The translations under genes were made by a program, and so were the position numbers. Below, piece by piece: positions 55,448 to 64,000 of a stretch of 64,000 nt of DNA. The notes beneath the pieces are model-generated. The model made no database searches and was not told the origin of the DNA. It saw only the letters and a program-made list of their open reading frames with translations. Each line of letters starts with the position of its first letter. Position 1 is the stretch's first letter. Source of the DNA: Armigeres subalbatus (taxonomy: Eukaryota > Arthropoda > Insecta > Diptera > Culicidae); the NCBI RefSeq assembly GCF_024139115.2, contig NW_026943205.1, positions 434,001-498,000 on the forward strand, written 5' to 3'.

Positions 55448-56249
55448 TTCTCCACATTTGGAGCTTTCTAAAAGAAATTTATCATGGGGTATAACATCAG
55501 TTCTCTATCACAACAGCTTGCGAAAAAAGTTTCTCGCGGTATGTTACATATCGTATATGTATACAGAGATGATAAGTGAGAGACTTGCTCTTTCTTTTAG
55601 GATTCAATCCTGGTTAAGAGTTTAGCACAAAGAGGTAGGCTACTGGATAAATAACAAAGCAGATTCGATCTCTTTCCGAAGTTGATTGCTAGCCGATAGG
55701 GACGTGAGCTTTTAGCTATCGATATACACCAAAAGTTTAAAGTTGGAAAAATATCCACCAAAAGTTTAAGACCGTGAAAAGGAAAGAGATTGTACCGACA
55801 TCGTATCAAGTTGATTCACGAATCAGGTAGAATTTTGATTATCAGATGCAAGATACGATTGCCTGACCAAAGTCCACCAGTAGCCTCACCCATACCAAAC
55901 CTAACCTCCAAATATTCTACCCATGTGAATTCAGGGCCCAATAGTTTGGAATCATCGCGCTACGGAACCTTAGCCTATAGATTCGAGGAATCTGGATCCC
56001 ACGCTTGGTCGGATGTAGCCATTCCCGACCGCCGAGGAAGAATCCCGAATCCACTCAACACATTAACGTACGAGCGCGTACCCAAGACTACCATCGGGAA
56101 CCAGGCTATCCCAGACATTCGCCTGAAGACGCTGAGTTACGAAAAAGCTTTGGCGCAGGACAAGGAACTCGCAGTACCCATCTCATCCCCAGCTGTGTTA
56201 GTATATGCCGGCTGGCCAACACATCAACAAACACACACCTAGTGAGTAC
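55448..56249 (+). other. unrecognised sequence with a 150-codon ORF
   Basis: The plus ORF 55,790-56,242 has 150 codons and moderately complex composition (RFEESGSHAWSDVAIPD, RLKTLSYEKALAQDKEL). I recognise no domain, and no neighbouring element claims it. It could be a piece of an unknown repeat. The rest shows nothing. Confidence 0.25.
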
Positions 56250-56261
56250 TTAAGGATAAAT

Positions 56262-56372
56262 CCAGTATTGAAACTAGCTCGTTGTTATTGAGCACTTGAT
56301 TAGTGAGAAAGCCTTGGGGTAAAGACCTCCAGCTCTGGTTAGACGATGCACGAGGTCAAGGAATGTCTTCCT
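56262..56372. repeat. dispersed repeat shared with 49.7 kb
   Basis: AGTATTGAAACTAGCTCGTT, TTGGGGTAAAGACCTCCAGC and GCACGAGGTCAAGGAATGTC match 49,680-49,792. Confidence 0.8.
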
Positions 56373-58487
56373 GACAGATTACACCACCTTGTAGTATTAA
56401 GAACTGCACAGCTATTTAGGCAGCCTTATAGATACGACTTATGGTTTTCCAACCACAAACCATTTTCCAACAATGTTCCAGACGCCTCTTGTGATTATTC
56501 AATCCATACAATATTTTATTCTTCGCAAATTAAGAACTTTAAGCATCTCACCTTATGAAATCAGCGACAAGAACCTAAAATTAGACTGGCAGAATTGCCA
56601 AAATCGCCTAAATGGCCGGAATGAAATTATATTTTAGCGGCTCTCCGTGGATGCGGAGTCATTGCTTGCTGCTCGCCGGTTGACACGTTGAGATGTAAAT
56701 CTATGATCACACGCTTAAGGTATATTACTCAAAACCCACAGTTCTTATCCTCAGTTTGATCAATATTTTGAAACGAGCAAAAGCGGCAGCGCAGCGACGA
56801 CTTCTGGAAATGCAATCGATATTATTTCGTCGGAAGTGGCCCCACTATCTGTATCGATGGCGGTCATCGGCAATGGTTTCATAAATCCTTCATAAAATTC
56901 CCTAGCATCGGTGGCGTTCAGGAGACAGTTGGTGGGAAATTATTGAGCAGCTTGCTAAAAGTAGATTTGCAACGATCGCATCGGTAGTGGTTCCTGCGGA
57001 AATCCGTTTTTGCCGTTGCACACAAGTAAAATTGAACCGTTTGTTTGAGAAACTGCGTATGTGACATTTTTGACCAAAATGAGATTTTTATATATTCTGA
57101 ATCCTTGTCGAAAAATATGTTTTCTGGCAAAAGATACAAAAAAAACATTTTTGTGCAGGAATGTATGAACTTTTTTCGTTTGTTTGAGAAACTATATATG
57201 TGCACGTAATTTGAAGAGCAATTATGGAGTACTGCTTACAGTTTTTGCACTGGAAGTTCCCCAGGGTGTTGAGTTTTGCCAAAAACTATTGATGAGTATC
57301 GAAGAAATCAAAACATTCGGTGCCAATTTGTTCAAAAACAGTTTTTTGTTGTTTTCTCTAAATTGTGTAAAACGGATATATGCAGTTTCTTAAACAAATG
57401 ATTCAAATATTCTATGAATAGTTCTACTTAAATGGGCTTATCCCGGTTCCGAATAAAGAAATACAAAAAATTGGTCATCTTCAAATCTTTAAATGTTCGC
57501 AATAAGGAATCGTTTCATAAGATTTACTCCTGGTCCTCTTCAACGTGATTGATCCCGCTGTGCACCAGAACACTGTGATTCCACAACAGCCGGCGCGACG
57601 GAACGAGAAAGTAACCTACACCCGATAAGACGGCGGCTCTGCTGCCAGAGAACAGCTAAGAACGGACACGCCACATACCCGCAATCAGGCCAAACAGGGC
57701 GGGACACGGCCAGGCCAGTAAATGTTGCCAAAAATCAATGCCAATGAATTTGAGCTTCCTTCGCATTCTTTCTTTTTTCGGCTGCTGGTTCGGCACCGGC
57801 CTGCATTGTTGGTCTATGATGATGGGACTATGGAAAATGTGTGGTTGCCTGAGGTTTATGGGTGGAACAGAAACCGGGACGCTTTTGTGTTCGAAGTACG
57901 ACCACGATGACGGCGCGCGGTGGCCAGGATAATGTAAGTGCGCTTATTATTTCCATATAATGCTCATTTTGTAATAAAATTTTATAAGCGGAAAAATTAA
58001 CATTGAAATATGACGGTGGAAGCTCGGAGAATTGAGCATGCTTTATGGGGCCTCTCGAAAGCGATAAGCGCGGGCTGCTCATAGAAACAGCGCGTGGTCT
58101 GGACTGGATAGAGTCTACATTGCTTTATCGTGAAATCAGTGGGTGCTAAGCTTTCGGTAGACTGCGAGCGTGTTTTGAAGCCACGCTGTGATTGCCTTTG
58201 GGAAGCTCAGTAAATCAGTTTGTTCTAGTTAGCGGAGCAGTATGATGATTGGTGTTCCTGTTTGTGCCCTTCGTTCAAATTGCTGCCATAATGTAGAAAG
58301 CACGAAATGTAGAAACAATGTCTCGTTTCTAATGGAACAAATAATATTTTGAGGCGAAGCGGAAACCACGATTCGGGCTCTACTGTGAAAGAATAAAATT
58401 TAAAACATATATATTTAAAAACTTGTATAATTCAATACTTATAATACTTTCACTTAATTGAATCATTCATATGAGGCCTATAGTAGC
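56373..58487. other. 2.1 kb with nothing firm
   Basis: A short word (CGTTTGTTTGAGAAACT) occurs at about 57,037 and again at about 57,178. A GC-rich patch lies at 57.56-57.72 kb. No coding family was recognised in the short ORFs. Confidence 0.4.
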
Positions 58488-58760
58488 CTTTCGAGCAAAG
58501 GCGTATGATTGCTAATATGGAAATGGCGAGCTCGATTCTAGGTCAGGTCTAGGATGGTTTCGGGTAGGAAACATTCTCGACTCCCTGGGCTTTATTGTAC
58601 TTGCCATTATTGTACTTGCCACACAAGATACATACTCATGCAAGGACGGGCATAGCTTTCAATCAATAACTGAGGATATGCTAATAGTTGGAAAGTTGAA
58701 AAGCAGGCCAAGTTCCAGTTGGAATGCAGAGCCCTTGAATGAGAAGTAGATATGAGAAAA
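58488..58760 (+). mobile_element. Feilai-like tRNA-derived SINE, complete
   Basis: Head: GTAGCCTTTCGAGCAAAGGC, a cloverleaf-like spacer and GCGAGCTCGATTCTAGG (decayed B box). Body: GGTTTCGGGTAGGAAACATT, CTCGACTCCCTGGGC, then CAATAACTGAGGATATGCTA, AAGTTGAAAAGCAGGCCAAG and CCAGTTGGAATGCAGAG. The tail is degraded. The body is the reverse complement of the ACTGGGACAGAGCC...CAGTTATTAACTG block in the minus copies. Confidence 0.7.
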
Positions 58761-59091
58761 AATCTGCTTGAAAAAAATGCATCGAATTATTTTGGTTTCT
58801 CCTAATCATTATTTCTAGTAAAAATTTAGGGCCCACTAGCAGTTCAAAAACTACAATCTTAGACATAGATATCAAATAAGAAAAACATACTTTAAAATCT
58901 TTCTACATACATAAATTGGAGAACAAACAACAATTATTTTGTGCACTTTCAAATGAAAGTTCTTGCTTCCTGCCTTTTGCCAGCATATATATATTTTGGA
59001 TAAATATTTCGAGAAAAAAAATATCCATTTAGCCACATATGCAGTTTTTCAATCGAACTGTTAAATTGTCTTTCAAGCCAGATCAGACTAT
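58761..59091. other. AT-rich, nothing recognised
   Basis: No feature seen. Confidence 0.4.
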
Positions 59092-59170
59092 AAAATGTTA
59101 GTATAACGGAGATGAGCCAGCCTCGGGCTGAAAGTCTCCAAATAAAGACAAAAAAAAAATGTTAGTATAA
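59092..59170 (+). repeat. A-tailed hairpin insertion of about 49 bp with 15-bp target-site duplication
   Basis: AAAATGTTAGTATAA at 59,092-59,106 is repeated exactly at 59,156-59,170. Between them lies CGGAGATGAGCCAGCCTCGG, GCTGAAAGTCTCC, AAATAAAGAC and a run of A. It starts at the same base as the unit at 32,974. The duplication and A tail are the signature of retrotransposition of a very short RNA end. Confidence 0.9.
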
Positions 59171-59560
59171 TGCTATAATAAATATTATGCCTTGTAACCA
59201 CGCAAATGCTATTATGAAATCAGTAATGGCGTTTAACTCATATTATCCAAGCGTCCTAAAAAATAGGACAGATGCGTTAAAAGTCCCAGCGTCTTGTATA
59301 TATATAGTACCGTACTTTGTACTGCATATTTTTTCGGTCTTCAGTAAGTGGTTCCCTTGATCCATACGGTTGACCTGATGGGCATTTTTTCACCGGATTG
59401 TTCTCACCAGGTAGCGCACATCTAATTACAAAAAATTATTTGTGTATGTCTAACCCTTATAGACTCGAAACTACCGAACAGAATGGCATGAAAATTTACA
59501 GGCCTACCCTCAAGAAATTTACAGGCCTTCCCCCTCCTACTGAGTCCTAGCCCCTCAAAA
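59171..59560. other. nothing recognised
   Basis: Short AT-rich stretch; the last 70 bp (CCCCTCCTACTGAG) may be the degraded first unit of the tandem array that follows. Confidence 0.4.
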
Positions 59561-59969
59561 AGGAGGGGCTCCATACAAATTAAACACGAATTTCTGCATA
59601 ACTCGAAAAGGAATCAAGCAAATGGAATTAAATTTGGACTGTGCAAGTTTTTAAAGATAAAGAAACGTTTCTCTCCCATACATACAAAAAAGAAATTTCT
59701 GCATAACTCGAGAACTAATCAAGCAAAGGGTACACAATTTAGCATGTGGAGGTTTTTGAAGAGCAGAAATGTTTCTATGGTAGTTTAAGCCCCTCCACGA
59801 TCTGGAGAAGAGGTGTGCCATACAAATGAAAAGGACATTTCTGCATAACTCGAGAACTAATCTGACAAATGGAATCAAATTTGTCATGCGAAAAAATTTG
59901 AAGAACAGAAACGTTTCGGTGGTAGTTCGTGAGCTCTTCCTCCCTGGAAGGAGGGGTTCTCATACAAAA
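59561..59969. repeat. three-copy tandem repeat with TTTCTGCATAACTCGAGAAC
   Basis: TTTCTGCATAACTCGA occurs at 59,591, 59,697 and 59,839, each followed by AACTAATC-type sequence, a GGA-rich block, an AGAAACGTTTC word and a CCTCC...GGAGG palindrome-like block. The period varies (106 and 142 bp) because of indels. A gypsy RT remnant abuts it on the right. Confidence 0.85.
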
Positions 59970-60410
59970 GAATCAGATTTTATTTCTCTTTTATCTATCT
60001 CTATCTGGTGGAAACCAGAAGCGAGATCGAGTGTTGTAAAATACATTAATCTACCCAATTTATCTAAAACATCTGTGATCATCGATAATCTATCACTAGT
60101 CGCCACTTCTTTTGTCCAGATGCGTCCATCTTTTTTAGGACTATCCAATCATGTGAAGTCCATGGCCGATTCAAATGTCTAATAATTTTCTGGTCAAGCA
60201 TTTTTGTAATCTGTCGCTGAACTTCCTCTTTATGACAGATATGCTAGCGATATTATTTTGTGTGTATAGGAACGTCGTCTTTTTGTAGTAATTTTATGCT
60301 TAACAGCATTTGTAAAGGTAAGTTGTTGACCTGAAAAATGTTTTGATAGTCAGCAATTAACTTTAATAAATCTTTTCTTCTTTATTCTTCTATTTTCTTC
60401 TACATATATG
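59970..60410 (-). pseudogene. gypsy RT remnant, 17.6-like
   Basis: The minus strand reads KHKI-type lead-in, then after stops WT and LDSPKKDGRIW (the SPVWIVPKK region decayed), ITDVLDKLGRLMYFTTLDLA and SGFHQIEIDKREI, which parallels [20 protein letters not shown] in the element at the left of the window. The sequence stops at motif A where it meets the tandem repeat, so the catalytic YxDD box is missing. Confidence 0.8.
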
Positions 60411-60464
60411 TTCAAATTATCAAGTCTTAGCTGACAATGGGTTTCTCCAAAGATATGGTGGATC
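60411..60464. other. short unassigned spacer
   Basis: Nothing seen. Confidence 0.3.
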
Positions 60465-61615
60465 GTATTGAACCGATTGGAACCGGTGAACTGATTTTCT
60501 GAGTACCGGTTCAAGGGTCAATTTTTGGGAAATAAGCAAATCCCATCATGCGGCGTATCAAACTTCACGATTCCAAAAGCTATACCATTTTATGGTAGTT
60601 TTGTACTTCATGGACCGTATTTGAACCGATTGAATCATCAACATTTCCTTTCCTATCCCTAGTTACGGTAAAGATGGGCGTGGCCGGGAGTAGTAATCCT
60701 CATGCTTATGCCATTTTTATCTTAGATTGGAGTCAAGGGTAACTCCTCACCTTGATTTCCGATAGCAATTTGGATAAGGATTCCAAAAGAAACATGAGTA
60801 TCACTAGTGTCCAATCTACGAAGTATACTGCAACAACGCTAACGCTAACGTATTTGAACCGATTGGAATCGGTAAACGTTTTAACCCAGACAAACAGACA
60901 TAACACATTGAACATTTACTCATCAAATTCATCGTCGTACAAACATGAACGACATTTGTTGTTTTTACTTAGTTGGGCAAATCACGAACCAGATGGCGCT
61001 AGTGAGCAAACTCGAGCAAATCCGATGCGTGCACCACTTGTGATTGGCCAACTAATAATTATTTTAAATGGGCAGTAAATGAGTTAAGTATTAGAATTTC
61101 AAGGAGTGTTATGTCTGTTTTCTATGGTTTCACCATGAATCGGTTCAATGGACAATTGAAAATAAGCAAGCCCCCATCTTGCGGCATCAATTTCATGATT
61201 TCACAAATTACTGGCATTCTATGGTAATTTTGTACTTCCTTGACCGCATGTGGGACTGTTTGGAACCGGTAAAACTGATTTACCGGAGTACCTGTTCAAG
61301 GGTCAATTTTGGGAAATAAGCAAACTCAAAACCCAATGAGCAAACTTAATGATTTGCAAAAGTTATGGGTTCTTATGGTATTTTTCTGCTTCCTGGACTA
61401 TATTTGAACCGATAGGAATCGATAATAATTCAAGAATAAATTTTGAAAATACGTAAATTCCTTCATGCGGTATGGGACCTTCATGATTGACATTTTTATG
61501 CTAGTTTAGTATTTCCAAGTTCATATTTGAACCGATTGGAATTAGTGGACAGGTGAACTTGGGCACTTGTTCAGATGTCAATTTTGGGAAATAGGCACCG
61601 GAAATAGGTAATAAA
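60465..61615. repeat. ACCGATTGGAACCGGT satellite, direct block
   Basis: Degenerate units of about 150-170 bp built on GAACCGATTGGAACCGG, GGGTCAATTTTGGGAAATAA, CCCATCATGCGGC, TTCATGATT and TTTTGTACTTC..GGACCG, at about 60,465, 61,135, 61,250, 61,400 and 61,510. A segment at 60,650-61,110 between the first and second units is not clearly repeat. I recall it as a mosquito satellite. Confidence 0.8.
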
Positions 61616-61627
61616 CACCGCATCCAG

Positions 61628-62105
61628 TTAGCCTTGCGAATAATACCGTCGCATTGCCAATCCGAAGATGTCGAGTTTGCTCCTCGGTCCGATCCAGGAT
61701 GTTTTCGGGTGGAGAATATTATCGGCACCCTGGGTATAGTTTATGCAGTATAATTGTATCAACAAATGCATACTAATGCCGTTTTTAAAGCAGAATCACC
61801 ATCTTCGTCAAGCGGTCGCACAGACTGAATACTTAACACCTAGTATGAGACAACGGACAGGACATTTATACAACACACATTTGTACGAAAGTTTTCTCCT
61901 GACCAGGGCGGGAATCGAACCCACACTCCACAGCACATGCGTCTAGACGATTGACGTCGCCAACCGCACGGCCATGAAGCTCACAATTGATGGGTATAGA
62001 AAAGTTTTCAATGAATAACTGCAGTAATGGTCATAGAATACTAAGTTGAAAAGCGAGCCAAGATCCAGCTAGAATGTGGAGTTATTGAAAATGAAGAAGA
62101 AAATC
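61628..62105 (+). mobile_element. Feilai-like SINE split by another SINE
   Basis: Head GTTAGCCTTGCGAATAATAC, CATTGCCAATCCGAAGATGT, CGAGTTTGCTCCTCGG and TGTTTTCGGGTGGAGAATAT parallel the copy at 58.49 kb. The body resumes after the inner SINE with CAATGAATAACTGCAGTAAT, AAGTTGAAAAGCGAGCCAAG and CCAGCTAGAATGTGGAG. Confidence 0.65.
61812..61985 (-). mobile_element. tRNA-derived SINE, second family, nested
   Basis: The minus strand reads TTCATGGCCGTGCGGTTGGC (A box), CGTCTAGACGCATGTGCTGT, GGGTTCGATTCCCGCC (B box, 61,909-61,924) and a body ending in TGTTGTATAAATGTCC. It parallels 31,430-31,605. It interrupts the Feilai-like copy 61,628-62,105. Confidence 0.75.
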
Positions 62106-62124
62106 ATGTGTCATACCAAACATC

Positions 62125-62560
62125 ATGTTTTCGAAAGTTATTGCATTATATGATACCTTTGTATTTTCTGGGTAACATTTTTCTCCATTCGACCAGTACA
62201 AACATTTCAATAGGTTCAAATATTACCCATGAAGTGAAAGACTACCCGTCTACCGGTTCCAATCGGTTCAAATACAATCCTTGAAGTACAAAACTACCAT
62301 GAAAGACTGCCATGCAATAATTTCTGAAATCATGAAAATGTATATGCCGCATGATGGGGTTTGCTTATTTCCCAAAATTGACCATTGAACAGGTACTCGG
62401 CAAATCAGTTTACCGGTTCCAATCGGTTCAAATACGGTCCAGGAAATAAAAACTACCATAGATTACCATAACTTTAGAAATCATGGAGTATGATGGGTCG
62501 CATGATGGTATTCGCCTATTTCCGTGAAGTGACCCCGTAACAAGTTCCGGCGGAACGTCC
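62125..62560. repeat. ACCGATTGGAACCGGT satellite, inverted block
   Basis: TACCGGTTCCAATCGGTTCA at about 62,250 and 62,412, CCGCATGATGGGGTTTGC and TTATTTCCCAAAATTGACC are the reverse complements of the direct block at 60.47-61.6 kb. The two blocks face each other across the nested SINE pair. Confidence 0.85.
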
Positions 62561-62999
62561 GGATCCCGGAATACAGGCCATATTTCGGACCGATCAAATT
62601 CCTGATCAAATTTGGTATAGTTTATGCGTCGTTTCTCTTCAAAATATCTAAAATAATAATTTCCGAAGTATGCGTTCTGGCATATGGCCTAAAGCTAACA
62701 CCGATTTTAAATCCGGAATAACTCCGGTATCAAGTGGCCGATCCTAAAAATCCATAGAACCCCTGAAACTTGAATAAATTCCGCTTTTTTTGGTGAAAGT
62801 TGCGAAAAAAAATATTGAAGGACAAAAAAAGTAACAGCCAAAACATATTTTTTTTTTTCGTTTTTAAAAAGGGGGGTTGGTAACGGAAGAGTTAACACGG
62901 TTGTCCTTGCAAGTGTAAATGCCAGTATTAATAATCATTTGAGGTGACAGGCAGAATATCCTTTTTCAAATAAAACTAATCATCGTTTTCATCAGTTGG
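62561..62999. other. nothing recognised
   Basis: Short region with a T-rich tract near 62,850; a diverged satellite unit may start it (CCGGCGGAACGTCCGGATCC). No gene seen. Confidence 0.4.
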
Positions 63000-64000
63000 A
63001 AGATTGACAACGGATACGATGGTATGTCATCATAATACCGTTTCATCATAATAATATTCGCTTGCTTGATCTTCATTGAAGTAAACATGTGCGTTCTCCT
63101 CTTCTATGTTTAAATTCGTTTTAAAGCCATCCAATCTGGCCGCTTCTTAGCTTCATTTCGAAAGTATGAAACCGTTCTTGGTCGATTGAAAAAGGGGTCC
63201 CAACAGGAACTGTTTGATTGGGTGGTTGGTTATGTGGTTGAAATTTGGTCGGATTTGGAAAGTAACTTTTAGAATAGGGAAAGTTCAGTTTAGGATCGGT
63301 TTATTAAACATTTCGGATTTCTCTGGTTTCAAAAATTAGTTTGCATACGGAAAGGTTTGAACAGAGGTTTTGTTGCAGCGGGAAAACCTTTGGAATAGCA
63401 CTAGTATGAGGTGTTATGTTTCATTGTAATTTAGGTATATTTGAACATAATTGAAATTACTTTCCCTCTAAACATTACCTCAATGCGTCTTTTAAAGTTT
63501 TGCCCCAATTATGGGTCCTAGTGGAGGACGTAGACCTGTCATGAATACTTTCAACCCAATATCTTGGAAATAGTTCTGCTTGGCTCCCTTTATTTGAGCA
63601 TCTCACTCATTATTTATTAACTGATTAACAAGTAGCGAGATTTATTTAATCTGGTTTGGTTTGGTTTGAAAGAGTTCGAAAAGATCTCGAGTAAGTGATC
63701 TCTTTTATCACTATAGTGGGATATTAGATTGATTTTTACTTCGTCCCACTCCAATGCAGTTCCGGATAATTCTAATACGGTGTCCGCTTTCCCAATGATT
63801 TTTTAACGTATGGCACACATCAAAAGAAGGTGAATTTCTTGCCCGTTCCATGAACGGTATTATCCGAACGATGGATTTTATAAATTGGTGGAGTTTGAGG
63901 GGATTCCCGTCAAACGGTACCAAATCTCTCAATGTTGACGGTGTCTGGAGGCTTTTCAAAACTTCGTCCTCAGATGTTACCGTTCTACTTGAGGTCGCTG
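63000..64000 (-). pseudogene. gypsy gag remnant running off the right end
   Basis: The minus strand from 63,959 reads STLRDLVPFDGNPLKLHQFI, KSIVRIIPFMERA, SPSFDVCHTLKNHWESGHRI, the start of a gypsy-type gag capsid domain (the FDG...LHQFI signature), and continues with many stops to about 63,000. It lies upstream, in the same orientation, of the RT remnant at 60.41-59.97 kb, so both may be one element broken up by satellite and SINE sequence. No LTR or primer site is within the window. Confidence 0.65.

Overview
The window is gene-poor, transposon-packed DNA from an insect, most likely a culicine mosquito of the Aedes group. That guess rests on remembered families: R1-clade and RTE-clade LINEs, a Feilai-like tRNA-derived SINE, a 17.6/297-type gypsy element, and mosquito-style TIR/foldback elements and minisatellites. 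I found no convincing host protein-coding gene, no functional tRNA or rRNA gene, and no CRISPR array. Every recognisable coding segment belongs to a retroelement, and nearly all are broken.

Layout. 1-4.4 kb: a minus-strand Ty3/gypsy element (LTR with TATA box, tRNA-Ser primer site, intact gag ORF, broken pol) that runs off the left end. 4.4-5.2 kb: an R1-like LINE copy with most of ORF2 deleted. 5.5-9.2 kb: sequence with nothing recognised. 9.3-21.7 kb: one old minus-strand R1-like copy split by later insertions. These are an RTE fragment (10.2-11.2 kb), a 27-bp A-tailed micro-insertion (11.66 kb), a 3-kb TIR element (12.355-15.370 kb) that carries its own foldback, MITE and tandem duplication, and a 5.6-kb plus-strand R1-like element (15.393-20.978 kb) with poly(A) and a 14-bp target-site duplication. 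23.2-24.8 kb: a decayed RTE copy. 24.9-28.5 kb and 36.2-38.9 kb: two indel-riddled copies of the same sequence on either side of a 25-N assembly gap. 28.7-31.1 kb: a 2.4-kb cryptic GATTG/GACTG-type satellite with a strand-asymmetric cytosine gradient. 31-35.6 kb: SINEs, tRNA-like elements with terminal inverted repeats, and unrecognised AT-rich DNA.

39-50 kb: short dispersed repeats, a possible processed pseudogene, SINEs, a hairpin and a nested palindrome. 50.8-52.9 kb: a decayed plus-strand gypsy pol. 53.0-55.5 kb: a minisatellite, a minus-strand LINE 3' fragment and a foldback element. 58.5-64 kb: Feilai-like SINEs (one split by another SINE), a 3-copy tandem repeat, a roughly 150-170 bp satellite in inverted blocks, and gypsy RT and gag remnants in the same minus orientation.

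How it fits together. The window reads as an insertion record, not a set of cooperating genes. The R1, RTE and gypsy elements would encode their own reverse transcription. The SINEs, short A-tailed insertions, MITEs and foldbacks have no coding capacity and would need enzymes supplied elsewhere. The most unusual observations are (i) the order of events readable in the nested 9.3-21.7 kb locus, (ii) tiny A-tailed hairpin insertions flanked by target-site duplications, (iii) TIR elements carrying tRNA-like A/B-box sequence, (iv) the strand-asymmetric cytosine gradient in the satellite, and (v) the same one-base A-run shortfall in RT motif A of two R1-like copies. No new defence or metabolic system is supported.
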